Notes: generated by a model from the letters alone, not told the origin. A stretch of DNA of 64,000 bases from QWHO01 sp021404945 (GCA_963169765.1 CAUJEN010000150.1:7923-71922), one strand, 5' to 3'; shown: positions 34,911 to 44,066, numbered from the stretch's first letter. Translations and numbers: made by a program.

Positions 34911-37022
34911 TCAGGCGTTGACGGTCTGCTCTTCCAGTCGAGCCGCCAGCTCGGCCAGCACCTCGGCCTCGGTCTCGCGCCCGAGCAGGGTCGAAAGCTG
35001 GCTCAGCTTGCGGATGGTGGTCGGCAGCTCGGGGTGCTGGCCGTCCTCGCGGATTTTCAGGGACCGCCGCAGGTGCTTCTCAGCTTCCTCGAAGTCTTCG
35101 GTGGTGATCTGAAGGTCAACCAGCCGCTCCAGGCTGCGGGCCACCTCGGCGTGATCTAGTCCGTAGCGCTTCTCTTTGAGCTCGATGGCACGCCGCAGCG
35201 AGTTGTCGGCCTCGAAGAAGTCCTCGGTCTGAACGTAGACATCGGCCAGGGCCATCAGGCGCTCGGAGATATCCACTTCCTCGCCCTGAGCCTCAGAAAG
35301 CTCCAGGGCGCGCTTGAGGAGAGGCTCGGCTTCGGAGGGGCGGGTGCGGGAAAGATAGAGCTGAGCCAGCTTGTCCAGGTGGGGAACCAGATTGGGGCTG
35401 CTCGCGCCCGACTTGCGCTCGTGGATCTCGACCGCCTTCTTGAGCAGGCTCTCGGCCGCATCGATATGCTCGCGCGAGGTGTAGAACTCGACCAGGGCCT
35501 CGATGCTCTTGTCGGCGGCCGGATCGTCGGCCTCGGCCCGAAGCTCGACGGCCTGGGCCAGCAGCGGCTCGGCTTCCTCCACCCGCCCGAGCTGATTGTA
35601 AACCTCGGCCAGGCCCTCCAGGGCCGGGGCCAGGTCAGGATGCTCCTCGCCCAGCGTGAGCCGCTGGATGGAGACCCAGCGCTGCATGTAGGGCTCGGCC
35701 GCGTCAAAGCGGCTCAGGCCCAGGTTGATCTGTCCCAGGCGTTGCAGCACCTGGACCAACTGGGGATGATCGGAGCCCAGCTCGGTCTCCTGCACCGTCA
35801 GGATGCGGCGCAGCATGGGCTCGGCCTCGGGCAACTTGCCCTGCAGCACCATGACTTCGGCCAGTCGGAACGAGGAGGCCAGCGACTCGGGATGCTTGGG
35901 GTCGAGCTTGCTGCGGTGGGTAGCGGCGACTTTGCGCAACAGGGCCTCGGCCTCGGCCAGATTGCCACGTTGCTGCTGCAACTCGCCCTGGGCCATCAAG
36001 ACCTGGGCCACCAGCAGATGGTTGCTGCCATACTCGGCCTGGCGCAGCTCCAGGGCGCGCCCGAGATGCTCTTCCACCTCCTCCAGGCGGTTGAGAGCCA
36101 GCAGCACTTCGCCCAGTTTCAGCAGATGGGAGGCCAGCTCGGGATGGTCGTTGCCCAGATTGGCTTCCTGGATGGCCAGGTTACGCCTCAACAGCCCTTC
36201 TGCCTCCTCGTGGCGGCGCTGGGCGAGCATCAGGTCGGCCATGTTGGTGAGGATCGTGCCCGTGTCGGGGTGGGTATCGCCCAGTACCCTCTCACGGATG
36301 GTCAGCGCCTTCTGGTAGAGAGGCTCGGCTTCGCTGTAGCGTTCCTGAGCGCGATACAGCTCTGCCAGGTTCTTCAGGTCGGTGGCCACGTCGGGGTGAT
36401 CGGCCCCAAGCTCCTGCTCGTCGATCTCCAGGGCCCGCAGGCAGAGCGGCTCGGCCTCTTCGAAACGCTTGTCGAGATAGCAGATAGCGGCCAGGTTGTT
36501 GAGTGTAGCAGCCAGACCGGCGTGATTGGTCCCGAAAGCCTTCTCGAGGATGTCCAGCGAGCGCGAATAGAGGGGCTCGGCCTCGGTGTGCCGGCCCTGG
36601 GCCATGCGCACCGAGGCCAGGTTGCTCAGCTGTTTGGCCACCTCGGGATGCTCCGGTCCCAGACTGGACTCTTTCAGCATCAAGGCCCGCTCGGAGTGAG
36701 CCTCAGCGGCGGCAAAGTCACCCCGCATGCTGGCCAGGCCAGCCAGGTTGTCGAGCACCCCCGCCAGCTCGGGGTGGGCCGCGTCAGCGGCCTCGAAAAT
36801 CTCCAGCGCCCGCTGGCTGAGAGGCTCGGCCTTGGCGAACTCGCCGTGGGTGGTATGCAGGGTGGCCAGACGGCTCAGGCTCGTGCCTAGCCGCACGTCC
36901 TCAGACCCGAAGTTCTTCTCGGCTTCACGGACGGCGGCCCCATAGAGCTCTTCAGCCTTCTCGTAAAGCCCCTGCTTGAAATATTTGTTACCCGACTCGA
37001 GGTAGGTCTGCCAGACAATCAT
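34911..37022 (-). CDS. Kinesin-light-chain-like TPR array protein
   Basis: This 703-residue protein is almost wholly TPR units of 42 residues, about 16 in number (for example EVAKQLSNLASVRMAQGRHTEAEPLYSRSLDILE). This is the TPR_10/TPR_12 type with the 'AE.L..RAL.I.E..LG..HP' consensus. There is no signal peptide or other domain. It should be a solenoid scaffold. It is convergent with the membrane TPR gene, 17 bp away. Confidence 0.92.
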   Translation of the reverse strand: MIVWQTYLESGNKYFKQGLYEKAEELYGAAVREAEKNFGSEDVRLGTSLSRLATLHTTHGEFAKAEPLSQRALEIFEAADAAHPELAGVLDNLAGLASMRGDFAAAEAHSERALMLKESSLGPEHPEVAKQLSNLASVRMAQGRHTEAEPLYSRSLDILEKAFGTNHAGLAATLNNLAAICYLDKRFEEAEPLCLRALEIDEQELGADHPDVATDLKNLAELYRAQERYSEAEPLYQKALTIRERVLGDTHPDTGTILTNMADLMLAQRRHEEAEGLLRRNLAIQEANLGNDHPELASHLLKLGEVLLALNRLEEVEEHLGRALELRQAEYGSNHLLVAQVLMAQGELQQQRGNLAEAEALLRKVAATHRSKLDPKHPESLASSFRLAEVMVLQGKLPEAEPMLRRILTVQETELGSDHPQLVQVLQRLGQINLGLSRFDAAEPYMQRWVSIQRLTLGEEHPDLAPALEGLAEVYNQLGRVEEAEPLLAQAVELRAEADDPAADKSIEALVEFYTSREHIDAAESLLKKAVEIHERKSGASSPNLVPHLDKLAQLYLSRTRPSEAEPLLKRALELSEAQGEEVDISERLMALADVYVQTEDFFEADNSLRRAIELKEKRYGLDHAEVARSLERLVDLQITTEDFEEAEKHLRRSLKIREDGQHPELPTTIRKLSQLSTLLGRETEAEVLAELAARLEEQTVNA

Positions 37023-37136
37023 CGCTCAGGGCCGTCCATGATCAAGATGCCGATCGCCATTCTTGGCCTGTCTCTCATTCCCCTACACAGCCAGGAATTT
37101 CAGCGACGTCACACCACATGAGCGGTTGTCCGCTGC

Positions 37137-39011
37137 TCAGGTGGTCAGTTCGTCCCAGGTCTTCGTGAGCGTGTCGCACTCGGCCGTCAGAGCCTCATAT
37201 TTCTGCTCGAGCTCCTTGAGTCGAGGGCCGTTCTCGGGCCGAGCCATCTCCTCGGCAAGGTTGGAAATCTGTTCTTCCATGGCGAAAATCTTGGCTTCCA
37301 GGGCGGGAAGCGACCACTGGCGGGGGCTGGCGGGGGCCCGCTTGCCTTTGGGCACCAGATCGCGACCCTTCAGGTTCTCCTCGGCCAGTTCGGGAGCAGC
37401 TTTGACGGGGGGTTTGCGGCCTCGCTGGAAGTCGGAGTAGTTGCCGGGGTGAGAGAGCGCTTGCCCGCTCCGCAGCTCCACCACGCGGGTGGCCAGCGTG
37501 TCCATGAACGTGCGATCATGGGAGATCAGCACGATGGTGCCGGGATACTCCTGCAGCGCATCAGCCAGCGCCTCGCGCGCGGAGAGATCGAGATGGTTGG
37601 TGGGCTCGTCCAGGAACAGCAGGTTGGAGGGCCGCACGATGCAGCGTGCGAGCGCCACGCGACTGCGCTCACCCCCGCTCAGCACAGCCACCTTCTTGTG
37701 CACTTCGTCGCCCACGAACAGCAAGCAGCCGAGCAGGGTGCGCAGGCGCGTCTGATCGGTGTGAGGCGGGGCCACCTCTTCCAGGGCTTCGAGCACGGTC
37801 AGCTGGCCGTTGAGCGCCTCGGCCTGGTGCTGGGCAAAGAAGACCGGGGTCAGCCGGTGGCCATGCTTGATGCTGCCAGCGTCGGGAGGCTCGTGACCGG
37901 CCAGGGCCCGCAGCAAAGTGGACTTTCCCGAGCCGTTGGGACCCACGATGGCCACCCGCTCTCCGCGCTCGATCAACAGGCTCAAGCTCTTGAGGACCTG
38001 AATGGGTCCGTAGCTCTTGTACAGGCCTTTGGCCTGCAAGGCCTCGCGACCGCTGTCGGGAAAGGGGCGAAAGCTCAGCCTCATCGGGCGAGGCTCGTCC
38101 TCGGGCAACTCCACCCGCTCGATCTTGTCGAGCATCTTTTCTCGGCTCTTGACGCGGCTGGCCAGGGTGGCTTTGTAGCGGAAGCGCTCGATGAAGCGCT
38201 CGTCCTGGGCCAGCTTGCGCTGCTGGGTGTGGTAGGCGGCCTCTTGCAACTCTCGGCGACGCTCCTTTTCCTCGAGATAGAAGCTGTAGTTTCCGGCATA
38301 CTCCTCGAGCTCGCCTCCCGAAAGCTCGAGGATCTTGTTGACGGTCCGGTCCAGGAAGGTGCGATCATGGGAGACCAGCAGCACCACCCCGGAGTATCTT
38401 GACAGGTATTGCTCCAGCCACTCCACTGCTTCCAGGTCGAGGTGGTTGGTGGGCTCGTCTAGCAAGAGCAGGCTGGGAGCCATCAACAAGAGCCGCGCCA
38501 GCGCGCCGCGCATCTGCCAGCCCCCCGAAAACTCGCGGCAGGGACGTTCAAAGTCGCTCTGGGCAAACCCCATGCCGGCCAGCACCGTTCGGATGCGGGC
38601 GTCGATGGTCTGGGGCTCGGAGTGCTCATACTCGGTCTGCAAACGGGCGTAGCGCTCCATGATCGACTTGAGCTCCGAGCCAGAGAGCGTGGCCATCTCG
38701 CCCTCCAGGGCTCGCAACTCGGCCTCCATGGCCCGCACCCGGTCGAAGAGGGCGTTCATCTCCTCGTAGAGGCTCACCTCGGGGCTCAGCTGTCCCTCCT
38801 GGCCCAGGTAGCCCACCTCCAACCCGGGCGTGGCCGCCACGTGACCCGAGTCTGGCTCGAGCTGGCCGCCCAGAATCTTGAGCAGGGTGGTCTTGCCGGT
38901 TCCGTTGCGGCCGATCAGGCCGAGACGTTGACCGGCCACCAGAGCCAGGTTGACCTTGCTCAGCACGGTGTGGCCCCCGTACGACTTGCTCACGTCCACC
39001 AGCGAGATCAT
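37137..39011 (-). CDS. ABC-F family ATPase
   Basis: This 624-residue protein has two ABC ATPase domains and no membrane segment. Domain 1 has GRNGTGKTT, FSGGWQMRGALARLL and LLLDEPTNHLD; domain 2 has GPNGSGKST, LSGGERSRVALAR and LFLDEPTNHLD. A charged linker and a C-terminal coiled coil follow. ABC-F proteins bind the ribosomal E-site and rescue stalled translation or confer antibiotic resistance. The ATG at 39011 has GAAGG 7 nt upstream; the longer frame is not protein-like. A small hydrophobic frame overlaps its start. Confidence 0.94.
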   Translation of the reverse strand: MISLVDVSKSYGGHTVLSKVNLALVAGQRLGLIGRNGTGKTTLLKILGGQLEPDSGHVAATPGLEVGYLGQEGQLSPEVSLYEEMNALFDRVRAMEAELRALEGEMATLSGSELKSIMERYARLQTEYEHSEPQTIDARIRTVLAGMGFAQSDFERPCREFSGGWQMRGALARLLLMAPSLLLLDEPTNHLDLEAVEWLEQYLSRYSGVVLLVSHDRTFLDRTVNKILELSGGELEEYAGNYSFYLEEKERRRELQEAAYHTQQRKLAQDERFIERFRYKATLASRVKSREKMLDKIERVELPEDEPRPMRLSFRPFPDSGREALQAKGLYKSYGPIQVLKSLSLLIERGERVAIVGPNGSGKSTLLRALAGHEPPDAGSIKHGHRLTPVFFAQHQAEALNGQLTVLEALEEVAPPHTDQTRLRTLLGCLLFVGDEVHKKVAVLSGGERSRVALARCIVRPSNLLFLDEPTNHLDLSAREALADALQEYPGTIVLISHDRTFMDTLATRVVELRSGQALSHPGNYSDFQRGRKPPVKAAPELAEENLKGRDLVPKGKRAPASPRQWSLPALEAKIFAMEEQISNLAEEMARPENGPRLKELEQKYEALTAECDTLTKTWDELTT

Positions 39012-39139
39012 GGACCCGCCTTCAAGAGCAAGCGCCCCGGACGGAGCTCCAGGGCAGCAAAGCAGGCGGCGAAGTCGATTGCGCCGGCCACGACCGGAAG
39101 CGTGAGGGCCAGAACCAAGAGCCAGAGCCACCCTTTCAC
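39008..39139 (-). CDS. Possible 43-aa hydrophobic peptide coupled to the ABC-F gene
   Basis: From a GTG at 39139 (AAAGG 7 nt upstream) the frame reads MKGWLWLLVLALTLPVVAG, then IDFAACFAALELRPGRLLL and a TGA that overlaps the ABC-F start (ATGA). A GTG at 39157 would add six residues. Codon use is like real genes here and the start looks like a signal or membrane segment. It may be a leader peptide controlling ABC-F translation or a tiny membrane protein. It could also be chance. Confidence 0.4.
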   Translation of the reverse strand: MKGWLWLLVLALTLPVVAGAIDFAACFAALELRPGRLLLKAGP

Positions 39140-39198
39140 GGCCCTGCCTTTCGTCACCCGGCACAGGAGGCCTGCGCCCCGGCACGAAGCCTTTCACC

Positions 39199-39483
39199 AT
39201 GAAGAGAATGCTGCTTGCTTTATTGCTGGCGTTGCTGCTCCCCGCTCTGGCAGCCACGTCTACGGCCAACTTTACCGTCCAGGGCATGACCTGAGGAGGC
39301 ACCTGCGCCAGCCGTGTGCGGGCCATCGTGAGCAAATTGCCCGGGGTGAAGTCAGTGAATGTGAATTTCGGCAAGTCCACTGCCGAGGTGAGCTTCGATG
39401 ACACCATCACCGACCCCCAGAAACTTTCCCAGGGCCTGAAAGAGGCCAGTGGAGGGCGCTACTCGATGCAGGTTCGCCCCTGA
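39199..39483 (+). CDS. Secreted HMA-domain protein with in-frame TGA (candidate selenoprotein)
   Basis: From ATG 39199 the frame encodes a signal peptide (MKRMLLALLLALLLPALA) and then NFTVQGMT, TGA (39292-39294, codon 32), GGTCASRVRAIVSKLPGVK and a complete heavy-metal-associated fold to the stop at 39481. The TGA sits exactly where the first Cys of the GMTCxxC metal motif belongs, and coding continues intact for 62 residues. A 7-bp stem (CCTGCGC 39302-39308, GTGCGGG 39316-39322) with loop CAGCCGT follows 7 nt after the TGA, where a bacterial SECIS would lie. The spacing is UxxxC, not CxxC. A nonsense-mutated gene is the alternative. The ribosome-binding site is weak. Confidence 0.7.
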
Positions 39484-39540
39484 CCACCCGCGAAAGCGAT
39501 TCGGGGGGTCGTCCAGGAGCCCGGCCGCAAGCCCTCGTGT

Positions 39541-39563
39541 GGACGGGGAGGAACTCCCCCTCC
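39541..39563 (+). terminator. Hairpin after the HMA gene
   Basis: GGGGAG/CTCCCC with a GAA loop (39545-39559) extends by GGA/TCC through one mismatch. It lies 58 bp after the HMA stop. There is no T-run, so termination would be weak or factor-dependent. Confidence 0.35.
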
Positions 39564-39660
39564 GAAGCAAGAGAGAAGCGACCGGGATCGTGGCAGAGTT
39601 CTGTTGATCGGCACGGTCCTTTCGGCCGCGCCTTTAGCTCACGAGGAGACCAAGCAGCGC

Positions 39661-40551
39661 ATGCCTCCGTTTAGCTCCGGCTTTCAACTGAAGATCATCG
39701 AGGGTACGGGTCGCGGACAGGTGTTTCCTCTCGATACCAGGGAGCTGACTATCGGGCGCGCGGCCAACCCGGGCGAACGCGCGCCGGGCTACGTGTTCCT
39801 CTATGACGACACGGTTTCTCGCATTCACGCTCAGCTGTTCTGGGATGATGAGCAGAACAGCTATATCCTTCATCACCGATCCCAGACCAATCCGACCATG
39901 ATCAACGCGACCCCTGCCGAGGATCCGCGCCTGCTCGAGCCGGACGATTCCATCACCATCGGCAAGGTGGTGCTGCAGATCCAGCAAATCGAGCGACGCT
40001 GGGCCGGTCCGGTGGCCCCCATGGTGGCTCAGACCGCGGCCGGAGCCTCCTCGTCGGGCGACGCCCCTCCCGGGCTTGCTCCGCTGCAGAGCAAGAGGCC
40101 CCATGTTCCCATGCCTACCGAGACACGCAAGGTAGCCGTGCGCATCACCATGGGGGGCAGTAAAGGGGGGCAGCGCAACGAATTCCGCCTCCATGTGGTG
40201 GAAGGCCCCGATGCCGGGCAGTCCTTCCCCCTCAAGGGCACCATGGCCCTGGGCCGGGACACGGGGGAAGAGCAGCCCAACGCCGTGCTGCTCCGCGACG
40301 AGCTCGTCTGTCCTGACCACGCCGTGTTGCGCTGGAGCGAGCCGGACGGCAAGTATCAGCTCCTGCCAACCGCCTGTCCCGTGGCCATCCAGCGCACGAT
40401 GGAAGGGCTCGCCTGGAGCGCCGAGGTGCCCACCTCAGGACGTCTCTTGCTCGAGTCCAAGGACCTTCTCCGACTCGGCAACACGTGCCTCACGCTGGAG
40501 GTGACGGCGGTCGAGATGACGGTCGTCGAGGAGGAAGAGACTGCCCGGTAA
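39661..40551 (+). CDS. Protein with two FHA domains
   Basis: This ~296-residue protein has two forkhead-associated modules. The first (residues ~8-110) has LDTRELTIGRAANPGE, YDDTVSRIHAQLFW and NPTMINATP. The second (~165-290) has LKGTMALGRDTGEE, LVCPDHAVLRW and RLGNTCLTLEV. The first keeps the GR...SRIH phosphothreonine-binding residues; the second has GR and CPDH, so its binding may be altered. A disordered linker joins them. It is a likely reader of Ser/Thr kinase signals. I prefer ATG 39661 over TTG 39604, because GAGGAG lies upstream, though 12 nt away. Confidence 0.85.
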   Translation: MPPFSSGFQLKIIEGTGRGQVFPLDTRELTIGRAANPGERAPGYVFLYDDTVSRIHAQLFWDDEQNSYILHHRSQTNPTMINATPAEDPRLLEPDDSITIGKVVLQIQQIERRWAGPVAPMVAQTAAGASSSGDAPPGLAPLQSKRPHVPMPTETRKVAVRITMGGSKGGQRNEFRLHVVEGPDAGQSFPLKGTMALGRDTGEEQPNAVLLRDELVCPDHAVLRWSEPDGKYQLLPTACPVAIQRTMEGLAWSAEVPTSGRLLLESKDLLRLGNTCLTLEVTAVEMTVVEEEETAR

Positions 40552-40552
40552 C

Positions 40553-41731
40553 GTGAGCCGCACCCTGGAGTGCTCGGCCACCTGCGCCTTCGGCCTGGAG
40601 GGGGTTGTGGCCCGCGAGTTGGAAGCCATCGGGGTTCAGGGTATCCGGTCCGAAAACGGCAGCGTAACCTTTCAAGCCAGTGCCGAGGAGCTCTGCCAGG
40701 CCAATCTGTGGCTGCGTACCGCCGACCGGGTGTGGGTGGTGGCTGGCCGTTTTCCAGCCCACAGCTTCGAGGATCTGTTCAGCGGCGTGCGCGGCCTGCC
40801 CTGGCCCGACCTCCTGCCCCGCCAGGCGGCCTTTCCAGTCGAAGGCATGAGCCATAACTCCCAGCTCTCCAGCGTGCCGGCCTGTCAGGCGGTCGTCAAG
40901 AAAGCCATCGTGGAGAGCCTGAAGGCTCGTTATCCCGTGGAGCGCTTTCCGGAAGACGGGCCGATGTTCAAGGTGAGGGTGGCCCTGGTGAAAGATCAGG
41001 CCACCATCTCCCTGGATTCGAGCGGACCGGGCCTTCATCGCCGGGGTTATCGCAAGCTGACCGCCGAGGCCCCCTTGCGCGAGACCCTGGCCGCAGGGCT
41101 GGTGCTGCTGAGCTACTACCAGCCTGACCAGGCCCTCTATGATCCGTTCTGCGGCTCAGGCACAATTTTGATCGAGGCTGGTTGGATCGCGCTCGACCGG
41201 GCCCCCGGGCTGACCCGCAACTTTGCCAGCGAAGGCTGGCCCTGGATCGGGCGCTCGCGCTGGGAACGGGCTCGACGCCAGGCAGAGAGCCGCCACCTCC
41301 GGAACCGACGCCTGGCGCTCCTGGGCAGCGACGCTGACCCGCGGGTGCTGAGCCTGGCTCGCTACCACGTGCATGCCGCCGGGCTGGGCAAAGTCGGGGT
41401 CTCGCTCTTACGCCGCGAAGTGCGCGACTTTGCGCCCGATCAGGAGTATGCCGTGATGATCACCAACCCGCCCTACGGCGAGCGCCAGCAGGACAGGCCG
41501 GCGGCCCGGGCCCTGGCGGCCGAGCTCGGGCGCGTCACCGAGCGCTTGAAAACCTGGTCATTGTACTGCCTGACCTCCGACAGCGAGTTCGAGAGGGCCT
41601 TTGGACGCAAGGCGATCCGCAAGCGTAAGCTCTACAACGGCATGCTGCAGTGCAACTATTACCAGTACCCGGGGCCACGTCCGCCGCAGGGGTTTGCGGC
41701 GATCCCGAGCGTGCTGCCGGACGAGGTCTGA
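40553..41731 (+). CDS. THUMP-domain class I RNA methyltransferase (RlmL/YpsC-like)
   Basis: This 392-residue protein has an N-terminal ferredoxin-like/THUMP region (residues ~1-160: LECSATCAFGLEGVVARELEAIG). The Rossmann methyltransferase domain has YDPFCGSGTILIEAGWIA for SAM binding and ITNPPYGER, the catalytic NPPY motif of N2-guanine or N6-adenine methylases. RlmL homologues methylate G2445 of 23S rRNA; the short single-module form is like YpsC. The GTG start is one base after the FHA stop, so the two are probably co-transcribed. Confidence 0.93.
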   Translation: MSRTLECSATCAFGLEGVVARELEAIGVQGIRSENGSVTFQASAEELCQANLWLRTADRVWVVAGRFPAHSFEDLFSGVRGLPWPDLLPRQAAFPVEGMSHNSQLSSVPACQAVVKKAIVESLKARYPVERFPEDGPMFKVRVALVKDQATISLDSSGPGLHRRGYRKLTAEAPLRETLAAGLVLLSYYQPDQALYDPFCGSGTILIEAGWIALDRAPGLTRNFASEGWPWIGRSRWERARRQAESRHLRNRRLALLGSDADPRVLSLARYHVHAAGLGKVGVSLLRREVRDFAPDQEYAVMITNPPYGERQQDRPAARALAAELGRVTERLKTWSLYCLTSDSEFERAFGRKAIRKRKLYNGMLQCNYYQYPGPRPPQGFAAIPSVLPDEV

Positions 41732-41781
41732 AGCCTGGCGCAGCGATGGCGAAACCTGCCCGCTCTCCTCCGGGTGCGGCT

Positions 41782-42279
41782 CTAGGCCTCGCTCTTGGCC
41801 CCGCTCAGCTTGCTGATGCCGCCCAGGGTGGTGAAGAAGCCCCCCAGGCCCATGGCCACGGCCGTGAGCCCACCCACGTGGCCGAATACCCCGGCCGCGC
41901 TGGCCATGCCGAGGACGCCGCCGGCGCACAGCAAGGAGCCTCGCAGAACGCGGTTGTCGTCGCCCTGGGCCCACTGATCGGAGGCGCCGCTGAAGGCCAG
42001 CAGGCCGCAGATGCGCATGGCGCCGTTCAGCAGGGTGCCGGTGGGCACGGCGGCGATAGCCGGAAGACCAAACATGCTGGGGATGCCGATAGAAGCGGCG
42101 GCCACCAGGCCGGTGCCGATCACGGCCAGGGCCACACCGCTGGCGATATTGCCCTTGCGGGGAGCCTCGTCTTGAGTCAGCGTCAGCTTTTCCTCCGGAG
42201 ACGACAGGCTGGGGGCGGCCTGCTGGGGTGCGCTGGGGCGATAGGCGCTGAGCGCCGGGGTGATGGTCTGGACGGTCAC
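41782..42279 (-). CDS. Hypothetical small Gly/Ala-rich membrane protein
   Basis: This 165-residue protein has ~45 disordered residues (MTVQTITPALSAYRPSAPQQ), then four hydrophobic helices (ASGVALAVIGTGLVAAASIGI; VLGMASAAGVFGHVGGLTAVAMGLGGFF). The GTG at 42279 has AGGAGGAG 8 nt upstream; the longer frame to 42324 has no such site. I recognise no family, but the last helices are like those of the protein at 21443-22045. It is divergent from the glycosyltransferase. Confidence 0.65.
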   Translation of the reverse strand: MTVQTITPALSAYRPSAPQQAAPSLSSPEEKLTLTQDEAPRKGNIASGVALAVIGTGLVAAASIGIPSMFGLPAIAAVPTGTLLNGAMRICGLLAFSGASDQWAQGDDNRVLRGSLLCAGGVLGMASAAGVFGHVGGLTAVAMGLGGFFTTLGGISKLSGAKSEA

Positions 42280-42407
42280 GAAATGGGCTCCTCCTGTTTC
42301 TCTCTCTGAGGGCCATTGTGTCACAGCCCGGCCCGAACCAGGTTACCCTCATGTTTCCGCGGGTTAACGGCCTGTTGCTTTTCAACTCCCTTTCAGCCAC
42401 GTGAGCT

Positions 42408-43685
42408 ATGATGCAACGCATGATTACCTCGATCTCAGGCAAAGCAACGGCTACCCTGGTCAAGCCCATTCACTGCGCCCAGGTCGAAGGTCAAAGCGAC
42501 CGCTTCGAGCAAAGCGAGCCAGCCCCGCTCAAGATCTGGCTGCTGCATGGCAGCTACACTGGCGGTCACGCCTCAGCCGCTCGCTCGGTCAAGGAGGCTC
42601 TGGAGGAGCAGTGCTCGCAAGCCCGGGTCGAGATCATCAACCACGCCGACCTCTCCAACAACCCGGTCCCCTTTTCGACGGCAGCCGAAAGAGCGCTGGA
42701 AGTTGGTCCCATCAGCAAGGCCTTGCGCAATTGGGGTTTCGAGCTAAGCTTTGAGGGAGCTCCCCTCCATCGATGGCTCTTGCGCCAGACCGTGAAGGTG
42801 GAAGCCTTTCTGACCGAGGACCTGCTGGACCGGATTCAAGCCGAGCAACCGGACGTGCTGGTGGCAACCCAGGCGCCCACCGCCGACCTGCTGAGCTACT
42901 GGAAAGAGGTGCAGGAAATCGACACCCCCCTGCACGCCGTGGTGACCGACTTCGGGGCCCACCAGATCTGGAGCCAGGAGGGTATCTCGCGCTATTATGT
43001 TGCCGCCGAGTCCACCCGGGACGACCTGGCGCGCTTTGGCGTGGACAAAGGCCAGGTATCGGTCACCGGCATCCCCATCCGGCCAACTTTCGCTCGGCCC
43101 CCTCAAGACCGAAGCGAGATGAAGAAGAAACTGGGCCTCGACCCGGAGAAGCCGTTCGTGCTGGTGCTGGGGGGGGCGCTGGGGGCGGTCAACTTCAACA
43201 AGACCGTGGGGGCCCTGGACGACCTGCCCTGCGACTTTCAGCTCGCGGTGGTGTGCGGCAAGAACCAGGGGGCGCGCCAGGCACTGGAGGCGGAGACCTT
43301 CAGCCATCCCGTGCAGGCGCTGGGGTTCGTGGACAACATGGTGGACTACCTGGACGCCTGCGACCTGATCGTTTCCAAGCCGGGCGGCCTCTCCACCTCG
43401 GAGATCCTGGCCCGCGGCCGGGCCATCCTGATCTTTGACCCCATCCCCGGGCTCGAGACCCAGAACGCCAGGCGCCTGACCGCGGCCGGTGTGGGCCGCT
43501 GGGCCAGCGACCTGAAGGACATGGGCAAGCACGCCCTGGACCTCCTGCAAAACCCGGTCAAGCGCGAAGAGATGGAGAAAGCCGCCCTGGCCATGGGCCG
43601 TCCCAACTCGGCCGCCGACGCCGCCAGGCAGATTCTGGCGGCCGGCTGGGAGCACCGCGAGCGACTCTCCTCCAACGGTATCTGA
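42408..43685 (+). CDS. GT28-type glycosyltransferase (MGDG synthase/UgtP-like)
   Basis: This 425-residue protein has the N-terminal MGDG-synthase domain (LLHGSYTGGHASAARSVKEAL, ADLSNNPVPFSTAAE) and the C-terminal GT28 sugar-nucleotide domain (FVLVLGGALGAVNF, ALGFVDNMVDYLDACDLIVSKPGGLSTSEILARG). Homologues transfer a sugar to diacylglycerol to make membrane glycolipids, or act on lipid II (MurG). The MGDG-type N-terminus favours glycolipid synthesis at the inner membrane. The ATG at 42408 is used; another at 42420 is possible. Confidence 0.92.
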   Translation: MMQRMITSISGKATATLVKPIHCAQVEGQSDRFEQSEPAPLKIWLLHGSYTGGHASAARSVKEALEEQCSQARVEIINHADLSNNPVPFSTAAERALEVGPISKALRNWGFELSFEGAPLHRWLLRQTVKVEAFLTEDLLDRIQAEQPDVLVATQAPTADLLSYWKEVQEIDTPLHAVVTDFGAHQIWSQEGISRYYVAAESTRDDLARFGVDKGQVSVTGIPIRPTFARPPQDRSEMKKKLGLDPEKPFVLVLGGALGAVNFNKTVGALDDLPCDFQLAVVCGKNQGARQALEAETFSHPVQALGFVDNMVDYLDACDLIVSKPGGLSTSEILARGRAILIFDPIPGLETQNARRLTAAGVGRWASDLKDMGKHALDLLQNPVKREEMEKAALAMGRPNSAADAARQILAAGWEHRERLSSNGI

Positions 43686-44066
43686 TCAGCCGGCCACCAG
43701 GCCGTCGAGATAGACGTGCAACTGACCCATGACCTCCTGGGCCTGCAAGAACGTGCGCACGCACTGGGCCATCGTTTCCGGGGAGGGGCTGGCGACATAC
43801 TCCCCCAGCGCATCCACCGCGATCTGAGAGATGTCCAGTGCGGTGCAGGTCATCTTTTGCTGCTCCTCGAGCGCCTCGCGCACCTCCTCGGGACCGGTGA
43901 CGGCCGTCACGGCCGCGCGAGACTCGCGCAGCTCGGCGGCCAGGGCGCTCTGGTAGGTGAGCAGGACGTCGGTCGGAAGACGGCCCTCGTGAACTTCCTT
44001 GAGGGCGGACAGAAGCGACCCGAAGCTGGGGTGCTCGAGGTCGACCGGGGCGCTCTGGTAGCTCAT
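43686..44066 (-). CDS. Small helical protein coupled to a wall hydrolase
   Basis: This 126-residue acidic all-helical protein has no signal peptide. The pattern SLLSALKEVHEGRLPTDVLL...LAAELRESRAAV, followed by a second helical pair ending in QLHVYLDGL, can be laid over the C-terminal part of the zinc-ribbon protein at 62978-64000. It overlaps the end of the NlpC/CHAP-like gene by 4 nt. A chaperone, adaptor or immunity role for that hydrolase is possible; none is shown. Confidence 0.7.
   Translation of the reverse strand: MSYQSAPVDLEHPSFGSLLSALKEVHEGRLPTDVLLTYQSALAAELRESRAAVTAVTGPEEVREALEEQQKMTCTALDISQIAVDALGEYVASPSPETMAQCVRTFLQAQEVMGQLHVYLDGLVAG

Noticed and set aside
39292..39294. TGA as proof of a dead gene
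   Set aside because: Downstream coding is intact, the codon falls on a metal-binding Cys position, and a hairpin follows; recoding fits at least as well.
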